Positions 40,344 through 48,953 of a DNA stretch of 64,000 nt are shown here, one piece after another. The position numbers and the translations under genes are program-made. Position 1 is the stretch's first letter. Each line of letters begins with the position of its first letter. The notes beneath the pieces were generated by a model. It saw only the letters and a program-made list of their open reading frames with translations, was not told the origin of the DNA and ran no database searches. This DNA is from Actinomycetospora sp. NBRC 106375 (GTDB lineage Bacteria; Actinomycetota; Actinomycetes; Mycobacteriales; Pseudonocardiaceae): contig NZ_BSTS01000007.1 of assembly GCF_030269665.1 (NCBI RefSeq), positions 186,001 through 250,000 of the forward strand. The letters run 5' to 3'.

Positions 40344-41072
40344 GTGTCACCGCGCCGCCTGATCTCGTTCCGCCCGCCGCTCGGACGCCTCCGCCGCGGG
40401 TGGGGTGCGCTGATCATGCTCGGCCGGCACTTGCGGACGCTGCCGGCCACCGAGCGGCGCCACGAGCCGGGCGACGGCACCGACCTGCCGGCCCCGTGGC
40501 CGGTCGCCCTCCTCGACGGGCGGACCAAGACGGTCGCGGACGGCTTCGGGCCGTTGTTCCACCGGCGCTTCAGCGTCCGGGCGGTCGGCGCCGCGGGCCT
40601 CGCCCGCGACGTGGTCGCGGTGCTCGCCCGCGACCTCGACCGCGCCGCCCCGCCATACGTCGTGACGTTCGCGCGCCAGCGCGGCGAGCCGGGGCGGATG
40701 CTCGTCGGCGACGAGTACCGGGTGTCCATGCCGGCGCCGTGGGACGGGCCGGTGCGGGCGCTCGCCCGCACCGACACGTCGTTCCGTTTCGGCACGCTCG
40801 ACGGCCACCTCGAGGCCGGCGTGATCGAGTTCCGCGCGGCCGACGCCGGGCCCGGGACCGTGGACTTCACGATCGAGGTGTGGTCCCGTGCGGGTGACCG
40901 CGCCGCGGAGATCGTCTACCGTCGCCTCGGCGTCGGGCGCGAGATCCAGGCGGGACTGTGGATCCAGTGTTGTCTCGGTGTGGTCCGGCTCCTCGGAGCG
41001 CGCCGGGAGGGCGCGGTGCGCGAGATCACGCGGCGAGTACCGGCGTGTGAGCTGGACGGCCGAAGCGCTTAG
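40344..41072 (+). CDS. DUF1990-like protein, divergent partner
   Basis: 242 residues from GTG 40344; an internal ATG at 40416 is an alternative start and neither has a strong ribosome site. TSFRFGTLDGHLEAGVIEFRA recalls the GxxYGTLxGHxExGExxF pattern of DUF1990, and IEVWSRAGDRAAEIVYRRLG and VGREIQAGLWIQC follow as in the neighbouring protein. The two proteins may be distant paralogues sharing one promoter region. Function unknown. Confidence 0.65.
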   Translation: MSPRRLISFRPPLGRLRRGWGALIMLGRHLRTLPATERRHEPGDGTDLPAPWPVALLDGRTKTVADGFGPLFHRRFSVRAVGAAGLARDVVAVLARDLDRAAPPYVVTFARQRGEPGRMLVGDEYRVSMPAPWDGPVRALARTDTSFRFGTLDGHLEAGVIEFRAADAGPGTVDFTIEVWSRAGDRAAEIVYRRLGVGREIQAGLWIQCCLGVVRLLGARREGAVREITRRVPACELDGRSA

Positions 41073-41130
41073 GTCCGCCGTGGTGTCATCTCAGCGTCCT
41101 CTCAGGAAGCGTTCCTAGCGTCCGCGCGCT

Positions 41131-42585
41131 GTGAGCGGAACCCGGCAGTTGAGCTGGGACGTCGTACGCGTCGTCGCGGTCGCCAGCGTGGTCGTCCAGC
41201 ACGCCACCTACTCGGTCATCGGCGTGATGCCCTTCCTCCCGCACATGCCGTTCCAGTGGTTCATCGAGGCCGGGGCCAACACCCTGATGGTGATGTCGGC
41301 GTACTTCGTGTGCCGCACGCTGTCGACCCGTCCACCGGGACGATGGTGGGTCGATCGCCTGGCCCGCTTGCTCCCGGCGTACGTCGTCGCCGTGGCCGTC
41401 ACCTACCTGGCCACGCTCGGCGCCGCGCAGTTCGGCTACTGGACGCCGTCCGGGCGCGACCTCATCGGCAACCTCCTGCTGCTGCAGACCTGGGATCCGG
41501 CGGTGGTCTACCTCGACCACTCCTACTGGACGCTGCCCGCCCAGCTGGGCATGTTCACCCTCGCCGCCGTGGCCGCCGCCGCGGTGGGACGCGGGTTCTG
41601 GCGGCGGCGCTGGACGCTGCCGCTCATGGCCTGGGGCGTGATCGTCGTGCCCGTCCTGATGATGGAGGTGGGCGCGCCGGACGGCCCGCTGGGCGAGGTC
41701 TTCTACGGCCTGGTCATGTTCCGGTGGCAGTGCTTCGGCATCGGGCTCGCCGTCTGGCTGTGGTCGCGCGGGCGCCTCCACGCCGTGCACCTGCTCGCGC
41801 TGGTGCTGGCCGGGCTGGTCGCCGAGGACCTCCACACCCCGGACCTGCCGTCGGTGCTGGTGCTCGCCGTGGCCGTCGTCGGGATCGCCGCGGCCGCGGC
41901 CGGCCAGGACTGGGGCGTGCTGCGCGTCGGCCCGCTCCCGCGGGTGATCAGCTGGCTCGCCGGGATCTCCTACGGCATCTACCTGATGAACCAGCAGATC
42001 GGCTACTTCGTCGCCTGGGCGTTCGAGGCGACCGTCGGCCACCACCCCTGGTGGCGCCTCGCGCTCGTCACGGCGGTGGCGGTGCTGCTCGGCTGGGTAC
42101 TGACGGTGGTCGTCGAGCGCCCCGCGCACCGCTGGCTGGTCCGGCGGCCGTCGCAGCGGACGACGACACCGCCCCAGCCCGCGCAGCCCGCGCAGCCCGC
42201 CCAGCCCCCTCAGCGCGCGAAGGAGCCCGCCGCCGCGAGGAACAGGTCGACCTCCTCGGGCGTGCCGGCGCTCACCCGCACCCCGGAGCCGTCGAAGGCC
42301 CGCACGACGACCTTGTTCTCCAGTGCGTGCTCGGCGAACCCGACCGCGCGCGTGCCCAGCGGCAGCCAGACGAAGTTGGCCTGCGACGGCGGCACCTCGT
42401 ACCCGAGCGTGCGCAGCGCCGAGGTCATCCGGTCGACCTCGGTGACCGCCCCCGCGCAGTCGGCGAGCAGCTCGTCGAGGTGGTCGAGCGCGGCCAGCGC
42501 CGCGGCCTGGGCCGGCGCCGACACCGAGAACGGCACCGACACCCCGCGCAGCGCGGCGGCCAGCTCCGCGGGACCGACGGCGTAG
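41131..42585 (+). CDS. Acyltransferase 3-type membrane protein with antisense-overlapping tail
   Basis: 484 residues from GTG 41131. LSWDVVRVVAVASVVVQHAT carries the early His, then NTLMVMSAYFVCRTL, WWVDRLARLLPAYVVAVAVT and the C-terminal GISYGIYLMNQQIGYF and VVVERPAHRWLVRRP, about ten TM segments. The fold is complete near residue 350. The frame then continues through PQPAQPAQPAQPPQRAKEPA and another 115 residues that lie antisense to the aminotransferase gene, with no earlier stop in frame. A sequencing frameshift or recent stop loss would explain it. The acceptor is unknown. Confidence 0.8.
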   Translation: MSGTRQLSWDVVRVVAVASVVVQHATYSVIGVMPFLPHMPFQWFIEAGANTLMVMSAYFVCRTLSTRPPGRWWVDRLARLLPAYVVAVAVTYLATLGAAQFGYWTPSGRDLIGNLLLLQTWDPAVVYLDHSYWTLPAQLGMFTLAAVAAAAVGRGFWRRRWTLPLMAWGVIVVPVLMMEVGAPDGPLGEVFYGLVMFRWQCFGIGLAVWLWSRGRLHAVHLLALVLAGLVAEDLHTPDLPSVLVLAVAVVGIAAAAAGQDWGVLRVGPLPRVISWLAGISYGIYLMNQQIGYFVAWAFEATVGHHPWWRLALVTAVAVLLGWVLTVVVERPAHRWLVRRPSQRTTTPPQPAQPAQPAQPPQRAKEPAAARNRSTSSGVPALTRTPEPSKARTTTLFSSACSANPTARVPSGSQTKLACDGGTSYPSVRSAEVIRSTSVTAPAQSASSSSRWSSAASAAAWAGADTENGTDTPRSAAASSAGPTA

Positions 42586-43268
42586 CCCACGCGCAGCCCC
42601 GCGAGCCGGTGGGCCTTCGAGAAGGTCCGCAGCACGCAGACGTTGTCGAACTCGGCGGCGAGCCCGAGGCCGTCCGGGACGTCGGGGTCGGTGACGAACT
42701 CGCGGTAGGCCTCGTCGAGCACCACGAGCACGTCCTCGGGGACGCGGGCGATGAACGCACGCAGCGCGTCCTCGCCGACCGCCGTCCCGGTCGGGTTGTT
42801 CGGGTTGCAGACGATCACCATCCTCGTGCGCGGGGTGATCGCCGCGGCCATGGCGTCGAGGTCGTGGACGTGCTCGGGCGTGAGCGGCACGGGCACGGCC
42901 GTCGCGTGGCCGGTGAGCGTGACGATCGGGTAGGCCTCGAACGAGCGCCAGGCGTAGACGACCTCGTCGCCGGGGGCGCACACCGCCTGCACGAGCTGCC
43001 CGCACAGCGCCACCGAGCCGCACCCGACCGCGATCCGCGCCGTGGCCACACCGTGGTGCTCGGCGAGCCGGGCGGTCAGGGTGGTGACCGCGATGTCGGG
43101 GTAGCGGTTGCCGACCTCCGCGGCCCGCGCGACCGCGGTGAGGACGGCGGGCAGGGGCGGCAGCGGCATCTCGTTGCTCGCGAGCTTCACCGCGCCCGGC
43201 ACCGTGCGACCGGCGACGTAGGTGGGGAGGCCGGCGAGGTCGTCACGCAGTCGGACGGGCACGGTCAC
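42210..43268 (-). CDS. Histidinol-phosphate/aromatic aminotransferase (HisC2/Pat type)
   Basis: 352 residues from GTG 43268. PLP type I fold: GAVKLASNEMPLPPLP near the start, VIVCNPNNPTGT, VVLDEAYREFV and the Schiff-base lysine in TFSKAHRLAGLRVGYAVG. LAGLPTYVAGRTVPGAVKLA matches the actinobacterial HisC2/phenylalanine aminotransferase branch (Rv3772 in M. tuberculosis). It converts arylpyruvates to aromatic amino acids, or histidinol-phosphate; there is no his operon nearby, which favours the former. Its 3' third is covered on the other strand by the acyltransferase tail. Confidence 0.93.
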   Translation of the reverse strand: MTVPVRLRDDLAGLPTYVAGRTVPGAVKLASNEMPLPPLPAVLTAVARAAEVGNRYPDIAVTTLTARLAEHHGVATARIAVGCGSVALCGQLVQAVCAPGDEVVYAWRSFEAYPIVTLTGHATAVPVPLTPEHVHDLDAMAAAITPRTRMVIVCNPNNPTGTAVGEDALRAFIARVPEDVLVVLDEAYREFVTDPDVPDGLGLAAEFDNVCVLRTFSKAHRLAGLRVGYAVGPAELAAALRGVSVPFSVSAPAQAAALAALDHLDELLADCAGAVTEVDRMTSALRTLGYEVPPSQANFVWLPLGTRAVGFAEHALENKVVVRAFDGSGVRVSAGTPEEVDLFLAAAGSFAR

Positions 43269-43361
43269 CACGGTAAACGCACCGAAACCCCAGCCCGGTC
43301 CCTGGCCGGGATCGCCCGGGCCCACAGGACGGCCGACCGGCGACGTGGAAGGCTGAGGACC

Positions 43362-44114
43362 ATGACGGGGACGCACACCGAGACCATCCCGCTGGTCGAC
43401 GAGACCCAGCTGCGGGTGACGATCGGCGAACCGGAGAACGCGGTCCGCGGCGGTGTGGTGGTCCTCCACGAGTCGCGGGGGGTCACCTCGCGCACGCAGG
43501 CCATCGTCGAGGCCCTCGCGGGCGAGGGCTGGCTCGCGATCGCCCCACACCTCTACCACCGCGACGACCCGGACATCGACGAGCAGACCGCCGAGGACGA
43601 GGTGGTCGGCCGTGCCGCGGCCGTCGTCTCGGGCGAGTCGGTGCTCGCCGACTCCGACGCCGCCTTCGGCATGCTCGCCGACCGCGGGGTCACGTCCGAC
43701 CGCATGGCCGTCCTCGGCTTCGACCTCGGCGCCACGGCCGCGCTCGTGGTCGCCGCGCAGCGCTCGCTCGGCGCGGTCATCACGGTCTCCGCCGGCGGCG
43801 TCGCCACGCCGCTCTCGGCGGGCCTCCCGGCCCTCGTGGACGTGGTGGGCGAGCTGACCTGCCCGTGGCTGGGGCTCTACGGCGAGCGCGGCGACCCCGT
43901 CGACCCCTCCGAGGTCGACCGTCTCCGCGAGGCCGCGCACTCGTCCGGCCGGGTCGTCGACGTCGTCGTCTACCCGTCGCGGGAGCACCGCTTCGACGTC
44001 GACGAGCACGCCGCCGTGCAGCCGGATCCCCTGGACGAGGGGAACTCCGAGGAGGCGACCAAGATGGAGGCCCGCAGCCGGGTACTGAACTGGCTGGACG
44101 CGCATCTGCGCTAG
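43362..44114 (+). CDS. Dienelactone hydrolase-fold protein with Asp at the nucleophile position
   Basis: 250 residues from ATG 43362. Alpha/beta hydrolase: GGVVVLHESRGVTSRTQAIV (oxyanion region), LAIAPHLYHRDD, the nucleophile elbow VLGFDLGATAALVV, the acid in GERGDPVDPSEV and the His in YPSREHRFDVDEHA. Dienelactone hydrolases have GxCxGG at the elbow; here the residue is D121. An Asp nucleophile is used by haloalkane dehalogenases and epoxide hydrolases of the same fold, so activity is possible but changed. The gene stands alone; substrate unknown. Confidence 0.85.
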   Translation: MTGTHTETIPLVDETQLRVTIGEPENAVRGGVVVLHESRGVTSRTQAIVEALAGEGWLAIAPHLYHRDDPDIDEQTAEDEVVGRAAAVVSGESVLADSDAAFGMLADRGVTSDRMAVLGFDLGATAALVVAAQRSLGAVITVSAGGVATPLSAGLPALVDVVGELTCPWLGLYGERGDPVDPSEVDRLREAAHSSGRVVDVVVYPSREHRFDVDEHAAVQPDPLDEGNSEEATKMEARSRVLNWLDAHLR

Positions 44115-44161
44115 CTCGCCGTCGTGGGCTCCGTCCGGGGCCCACACCGACCGGAGGACAC

Positions 44162-45913
44162 ATGGCGTCGGGGGTGCCGACGGACCGCCCCACCGCGGCC
44201 GCCGTCGAGGGCCGCTTCGCCCGCTGGCGCGGACGGCGGGTCGCGCGCGTCGTGGTGTGGGCGGCCCGGGTCGCCGGGCTGCTCACGGTCCTCTCGCTGG
44301 TGACGCCCCTGCTGCGCCGGCGGCTGCAGCCCGCGACGTGGTTCGGGCTCCCGCCCGAGGCGACCCTGGTCGGGACGGCCGTCGTGGCGACGCTCGGCGT
44401 CGGGCTGATGATGCTGGCCACGGGGCTGCGGCGCCGGAAACGACGGGCGTGGCAGCTGGCGGTGGTGGCGTGCGTCCTGCTGATCGTCTCCCACGTCGTG
44501 GGGCGCCACGCCGTCGTCCCGACCGTGATCACCCTCCTGCTGCTGGTCGGGCTCCTGCTCACCCGCCGCGAGTTCACCGCCCTGCCCGACCCCGTGGGCC
44601 GGCTGGCCGCGGTGCGCGTCGTCGTGCAGATGCTGCTGGGCGGGTTCGTGGTGGTCGCCCTGCTGCTGTTCGTGCGCCCGTCGCTGCTCGCGGGCCGGCC
44701 GGACGTCGGGGACAAGCTCGCCCAGGCCGGGCTCTCGCTGGTCGGGGTCAGCGGGCCGGTGGAGTTCAAGGCGCTCTGGTTCGACGACCTCACCGCGGCC
44801 ATCGGGCTGACCTTCGGGATCGCCGCCCTCGTGCTCGGGGGCTACTTCCTGCTGCGCTCGGCCGAGCCGCGCCCCGCACTGACGGGTGAGGACGCGGAGG
44901 GCATCCGGGCGCTGCTCGCCCGCCACGGCCGGGCCGACTCGCTCGGGTACTTCGCCCTGCGCCGCGACAAGGCGGTGGTGTTCTCGCCGTCGGGCAAGGC
45001 GGCCGTCGGATACCGGGTGGTCGCCGGGGTCGCGCTGGCGTCGGGCGACCCGCTGGGCGACCTCGAGGCCTGGCCGGGCGCGATCACCGAGTTCCTCGAC
45101 GTCTGCCGCCGCTACGGCTGGGTGCCTGCCGTGCTCGGCTGCTCCGAGTCCGGCGCGCGGGTCTGGGCACGCGAGGGCGGGCTCGACGCCCTCGAGCTCG
45201 GGGACGAGGCCGTCGTCGACGTCACCACGTTCTCGCTGCAGGGCCGGTCGATGCGCACCGTGCGGCAGGCCGTCTCGCGGGTCCGGCGCGCGGGCTACGA
45301 GACCACGGTGCGCCGGCTGCACGACATCGACGACGACGAGCTCGCCGCCCTGCGGGAGCTCGTGGCGCAGTGGCGGGGCGGGCCGGCGGAGCGCGGGTTC
45401 TCGATGGCGCTCTCCCGGGTCGCCGACCGCGAGGCCGACCCCGAGGCCGTGGTGGTCGTCGCGACCGCCGAGGGAGCGACCCGGGGGCTGCTCCAGTTCG
45501 TGCCCTGGGGCACCGAGGGGCTCTCGCTCGACCTCATGATCCGCGACCCCGCGGTGCCCGACAACGGCCTCAACGAACTGCTTATCGCCGACCTGCTCGC
45601 AGCCTGCCGGGGCCTGGGCGTCGACCGGGTGTCGCTGAACTTCGCGGTGTTCCGCTCGGCCCTCGAACGCGGCGAGAAGATCGGGGCCGGCCCGGTCGCG
45701 CGCCTCTGGGCGCGGCTGCTGCGCATCGCCTCGCGCTGGTGGCAGATCGACACGCTCTACCGCTTCAACGCCCGCTTCGGTCCCGAATGGCTGCCGCGGT
45801 TCCTCGTCTTCGACGCCGTCCGCGACCTGCCGCGCATCGCCGTCGCGGCGTTCGAGGCGGAGGGGTACGGCGGGCGCCCGCCGACCCTGCTCCGCCTCCT
45901 GCGCCGGACCTGA
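44162..45913 (+). CDS. MprF/LPG-synthase-type phosphatidylglycerol aminoacyltransferase
   Basis: 583 residues from ATG 44162 (CGGAGGAC upstream). About six N-terminal TM segments, then a DUF2156 (double-GNAT) catalytic domain from about residue 240: ALLARHGRADSLGYFALRRD, VFSPSGKAAVGYRVVAGVAL, SGDPLGD, and at the end FNARFGPEWLPRFLVFD. There is no lysyl-tRNA synthetase domain, in contrast to mycobacterial LysX. It should move lysine or another aminoacyl group from tRNA to phosphatidylglycerol at the inner face, lowering membrane charge and resisting cationic peptides. Monocistronic, ending at repeat D copy 2. Confidence 0.88.
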   Translation: MASGVPTDRPTAAAVEGRFARWRGRRVARVVVWAARVAGLLTVLSLVTPLLRRRLQPATWFGLPPEATLVGTAVVATLGVGLMMLATGLRRRKRRAWQLAVVACVLLIVSHVVGRHAVVPTVITLLLLVGLLLTRREFTALPDPVGRLAAVRVVVQMLLGGFVVVALLLFVRPSLLAGRPDVGDKLAQAGLSLVGVSGPVEFKALWFDDLTAAIGLTFGIAALVLGGYFLLRSAEPRPALTGEDAEGIRALLARHGRADSLGYFALRRDKAVVFSPSGKAAVGYRVVAGVALASGDPLGDLEAWPGAITEFLDVCRRYGWVPAVLGCSESGARVWAREGGLDALELGDEAVVDVTTFSLQGRSMRTVRQAVSRVRRAGYETTVRRLHDIDDDELAALRELVAQWRGGPAERGFSMALSRVADREADPEAVVVVATAEGATRGLLQFVPWGTEGLSLDLMIRDPAVPDNGLNELLIADLLAACRGLGVDRVSLNFAVFRSALERGEKIGAGPVARLWARLLRIASRWWQIDTLYRFNARFGPEWLPRFLVFDAVRDLPRIAVAAFEAEGYGGRPPTLLRLLRRT

Positions 45914-45916
45914 GCG

Positions 45917-45993
45917 CGCCTGTTGTTTGCAGCGAACGCCCTATCGGCGTGCTCAACTGGATGTTCGCTGCTTCTAGGCGCGCAAAGTCCCCG
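45917..45993. repeat. Dispersed palindromic repeat family D, copy 2 (inverted)
   Basis: GCAGCGAAC (45929-45937) and GTTCGCTGC (45963-45971) flank CCTATCGGCGTGCTCAACTG; TTCTAGGCGCGCAAAGTCCC lies outside. Read on the other strand this matches 14651-14723 with few changes. It sits between the ends of two convergent genes. Confidence 0.8.
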
Positions 45994-46007
45994 TTCGTTC
46001 GCCTGCC

Positions 46008-47039
46008 TCAGGGCCGGACGAGCACCTTGAGGGCCTCGCGGTCGTTCATGGCGCGGTACCCGTCCGGGGTCTCGTCGAGTTTGATCGTCCGGTTGAACAC
46101 CTTGCCCGGCTCGATCTGCCCGTCGAGCACGTCGGGCAGCAGCTCGTACATGTTCGCCTGGGTCGGGGCGATGCCGCCGGCGACGGTGACGTTCTTGAAG
46201 AACTTCTGCGCCAGGTTGGGCAGCTCGCCACTCTGCGGCACGCCCACGATGCCGACGTGCCCGCCGGGCTTGGTGAGGTTGATCGCCGACGTGAGCGACT
46301 GCTCGTAGCCCACGGCCTCGATCGCCGAGTGCACCCCGTCGCTGCCGAGCAGGTCGCGGACCTTCTGCTCGCCCTCCTCGCCGCGCTCCGCGACGACGTC
46401 GGTGGCGCCGAACTCGCGGCCGAGGTCGGTGCGGTCCTGGTGGCGGCCCATCAGCACGATGCGCTCGGCGCCGAGACGCTTCGCGGCCAGCACCGCGAGC
46501 AGGCCCACGGCGCCGTCACCGATCACCGCGACGTCCTTGCCCGGGCCGACCTTCGCGGACACGGCGGCGTGGTGCCCGGTCCCGAAGACGTCGGAGAGCG
46601 TGAGCAGGCTCGGCATGAGCTCCGAGTCGTGCGGCACGGTCAGCTTCATCAGCACGGCGTCCGCGTACGGCACCCGGGCGGCCTCGCCCTGGCCGCCGTC
46701 GGTCTCGGCGCCCCAGGCGTTGCCGTTCGGGCAGGCGCTGGTGAGGCCCAGACGGCAGTACTCGCAGGTGCCGTCGCCGTAGTAGAAGGGCGCGACCACG
46801 AGGTCGCCCCGCTGGATGCGGCTCACGTCCGAGCCGGTCTCCTCGACCACCCCGATGAACTCGTGGCCGATCCGGTCGCCCTGCTCGGTCTGCTCGCGGC
46901 TCTTGTACGGCCACAGGTCGCTGCCGCAGATGCACGAGTGCGTGATCCGCACGATCGCGTCGGTGGAGCACTGCAGCGTCGGGTCGGGCACGTCCTCCAC
47001 CCGGATGTCGCCCGCTCCGTAGATCAGCGTCGCCTTCAT
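46008..47039 (-). CDS. Zinc-dependent alcohol dehydrogenase (MDR family)
   Basis: 343 residues from ATG 47039. Catalytic zinc ligands in HSCICGSDLW and GHEFIGVVEE; structural zinc cysteines in CEYCRLGLTSACPNG. Rossmann motif VIGDGAVGLLAVLAAKRLGA. The wording (MKATLIYGAGDIRVEDVPDP, WGAETDGGQGEAARVPYAD) is that of the widespread actinobacterial zinc-type dehydrogenases of unknown alcohol. It is on its own, convergent with the MprF-type gene across repeat D. Confidence 0.92.
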   Translation of the reverse strand: MKATLIYGAGDIRVEDVPDPTLQCSTDAIVRITHSCICGSDLWPYKSREQTEQGDRIGHEFIGVVEETGSDVSRIQRGDLVVAPFYYGDGTCEYCRLGLTSACPNGNAWGAETDGGQGEAARVPYADAVLMKLTVPHDSELMPSLLTLSDVFGTGHHAAVSAKVGPGKDVAVIGDGAVGLLAVLAAKRLGAERIVLMGRHQDRTDLGREFGATDVVAERGEEGEQKVRDLLGSDGVHSAIEAVGYEQSLTSAINLTKPGGHVGIVGVPQSGELPNLAQKFFKNVTVAGGIAPTQANMYELLPDVLDGQIEPGKVFNRTIKLDETPDGYRAMNDREALKVLVRP

Positions 47040-47194
47040 GCGGTCCTTCCTTCGGGATCGATTCGGTCGTGGGCTACCCGAACCCGGCGAGGCGGCATGC
47101 AGGACCGTGCACACGTCACGCCCGACGGGGGGTGGCGGCCGGGCGGGTGGACGGCGGTGTGTACTGTTCCCGACGGAGGCCCCAGGGGTCCTCG

Positions 47195-47284
47195 GGAGGC
47201 TTCGCCTAGTCTGGTCTATGGCGCCGCACTGCTAATGCGGTTGGGAGTTCGGCTCCCTCCCGGGTTCAAATCCCGGAGCCTCCG
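47195..47284 (+). tRNA. tRNA-Ser (anticodon GCT)
   Basis: Acceptor GGAGGCT/AGCCTCC, discriminator G. Anticodon loop CTGCTAA within CCGCA/TGCGG. Long variable arm (GGGAGTTCGGCTCCC), T arm CCGGGTTCAAATCCCGG. CCA is not encoded. Upstream region also shows a GGCCCCAGGGG patch but no clear promoter. Confidence 0.95.
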
Positions 47285-47327
47285 CGGCCGCGGTCCGGAC
47301 ATGGTCGGGGCTTCACAACCGCACACT

Positions 47328-47400
47328 GCGCCCGTAGCTCAACGGATAGAGCATCTGACTACGGATCAGAAGGTTAGGGGTTCGAATCCCTTCGGGCGCG
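47328..47400 (+). tRNA. tRNA-Arg (anticodon ACG)
   Basis: Acceptor GCGCCCG/CGGGCGC, discriminator G. Anticodon stem TCTGA/TCAGA, loop CTACGGA. T arm AGGGGTTCGAATCCCTT. 43 bases after tRNA-Ser, so probably one transcript ended by the hairpin at 47418. Confidence 0.96.
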
Positions 47401-47417
47401 CGCCGGTCGAGGCAGCT

Positions 47418-47451
47418 CAGCGGGGGTATCGCGTCAGCGATGCCCCCGCTG
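47418..47451 (+). terminator. Terminator after the tRNA pair
   Basis: CAGCGGGGGTATCGC pairs with GCGATGCCCCCGCTG (15 bp, one G-T pair), loop GTCA, then TCTTGCGTT. It sits 17 bases after tRNA-Arg and before the convergent gene end at 47495. Confidence 0.85.
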
Positions 47452-47494
47452 TCTTGCGTTCGGGGTCCCGGCGTCGTCGTCGCCCGTCAGACCC

Positions 47495-48028
47495 TCAGGC
47501 GGTCGCCCACCCGGACACGACGGCGAGCGTCTGGGCATCCGCGGTGCCGATGCCGACCTCGGCGGCGGCCGGCCCCACGGCGGCTTCGCGCTGGGCCTGG
47601 TCGGGGGACGTGAGGGCGTGGACGTGGTCGACCAGCGTCCAGAGGTAGCCCTTGGGGTCCTTGCGACCACCCGGCGACCGACCGAGGGCGGCGCGCAGGG
47701 TCTTGGTGGCGGCCTGCTCGTTGTCGGGGACCCACTGCGCGTCGGCGCCCCGCGTGAGCCGGTCGAGGCTGGCCTCGGGCAGGCGGCCGTCCTCGGCGAG
47801 GGCGGCGAGGGAGTCGAGGACCTTGGCCCGGATGCCACCGGCGTCGTCGTCGACCATCGCGCACCAGGTCACCACCGTACCGAGGGTGCTCGCCGTCTGC
47901 GGATCGAGCCGGCCACCGCGCCACCACTCGCCCAGCGCATCCGCCCAGGGCCGGCGGTCGTCGCGGTCCTCCGAGGACAACGCATGGAGGAGCTGGCGGA
48001 GCTGGTCGGGATCCGGGTTCGCTGGCAT
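47495..48028 (-). CDS. Hypothetical helical protein
   Basis: 177 residues from ATG 48028. Soluble and largely helical: DQLRQLLHALSSEDRDDRRP, IRAKVLDSLAALAEDGRLPE and KTLRAALGRS. The spacing suggests a short HEAT-like array, but no family is certain. It lies 14 bases after the flavin-protein gene on the same strand and may be co-transcribed with it. Confidence 0.65.
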   Translation of the reverse strand: MPANPDPDQLRQLLHALSSEDRDDRRPWADALGEWWRGGRLDPQTASTLGTVVTWCAMVDDDAGGIRAKVLDSLAALAEDGRLPEASLDRLTRGADAQWVPDNEQAATKTLRAALGRSPGGRKDPKGYLWTLVDHVHALTSPDQAQREAAVGPAAAEVGIGTADAQTLAVVSGWATA

Positions 48029-48042
48029 CGCCGGTGATCCTG

Positions 48043-48933
48043 TCAGCGGAGCTCCGCGGCCGGAAGACTGAGGCGCTGTCGCGAGGGCCCCTGTCCTGCC
48101 GCGGAGGTCACGACCCGCTCGGGCGTGAACCACACCCGCCGTCCGGTCTCCTCCTCGTCGGTCCACTCGACGACGCCGGTGCCGGAGAGCTGGAGGATCG
48201 CGCCGCGGCCCGGGTCGAGGAACAGCAGCGACGCGGCCGGGTCCACGTCGAGGTTCCCCAGCGTGTTGAACAGGTTGTTGCCGGGATGGTCGGGCCACCA
48301 CAGGCGAGCGCCCGCGTGGTGGACGAACCCGGGATCGCCGCCGCGGTGGGACGTGTCCGCGCCGCGGTCGGGATGCCGCGTGCCGAGGATGAACGTGTCG
48401 GCGGCGGTGATCTGCGCGAGGTCCTCGCTCCGGAGACCGTCACCGCGACCGGCCGGGTGGGCGCCGGCCAGCGCGCGGTCGTCGAGCGGATGGATGTAGC
48501 GGGGACAGTTCCCGTACGCCTGCTCGACGGCGACCGTGAGCGCCCCGGAGTCGACCGAGCTCACGACGCCGTTGACCCGCAGCCGCCGTCGCCGCGCGAA
48601 GTCGATCAGCAGGACGCCCACCTGCCGCCCGGCCGGGAGCCCCTCCAGCGGGTCGCCCGCGGGCACGGCGCTCGCGAGCGTCAGCGTCCGGCCGTCGCCC
48701 TGTGCGAACCCCCGCGGGCCGAACACCGGGGAGGTCCACAGGCGCCCGTGATCGTCCTCGGCGGTGATGAAGGCCAGCTCCCGCTCGGCGACGAACCGGC
48801 TCATGCCCTCGCCGAGGTGCGGCGTGGTGAGCATCCCGGCGAGACGGTGGGCGTCGTCCGCGACCCCGGCCCGCTGCTGGACGCGGAGCTCGCCCTCGTG
48901 GAACCCGGTGTCGACGAGCCCGCGGTGCGCCAT
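48043..48933 (-). CDS. Pyridoxamine-phosphate-oxidase-like FMN protein
   Basis: 296 residues from ATG 48933. Split-barrel flavin fold, two halves: FVAERELAFITAEDDHGRLW and TSPVFGPRGFAQGDGRTL, then DTFILGTRHPDRGADTSHRG and GFVHHAGARLWWPDHPGNNL. These are typical of large PPOX-family proteins with YGNCPRYIHP. They bind FMN; substrate unknown. The gene diverges from a CGNR regulator 54 bases away, with an inverted repeat between, so it is probably that regulator's target. Confidence 0.88.
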   Translation of the reverse strand: MAHRGLVDTGFHEGELRVQQRAGVADDAHRLAGMLTTPHLGEGMSRFVAERELAFITAEDDHGRLWTSPVFGPRGFAQGDGRTLTLASAVPAGDPLEGLPAGRQVGVLLIDFARRRRLRVNGVVSSVDSGALTVAVEQAYGNCPRYIHPLDDRALAGAHPAGRGDGLRSEDLAQITAADTFILGTRHPDRGADTSHRGGDPGFVHHAGARLWWPDHPGNNLFNTLGNLDVDPAASLLFLDPGRGAILQLSGTGVVEWTDEEETGRRVWFTPERVVTSAAGQGPSRQRLSLPAAELR

Positions 48934-48953
48934 GATTTCTCCCGTCGTATCGT

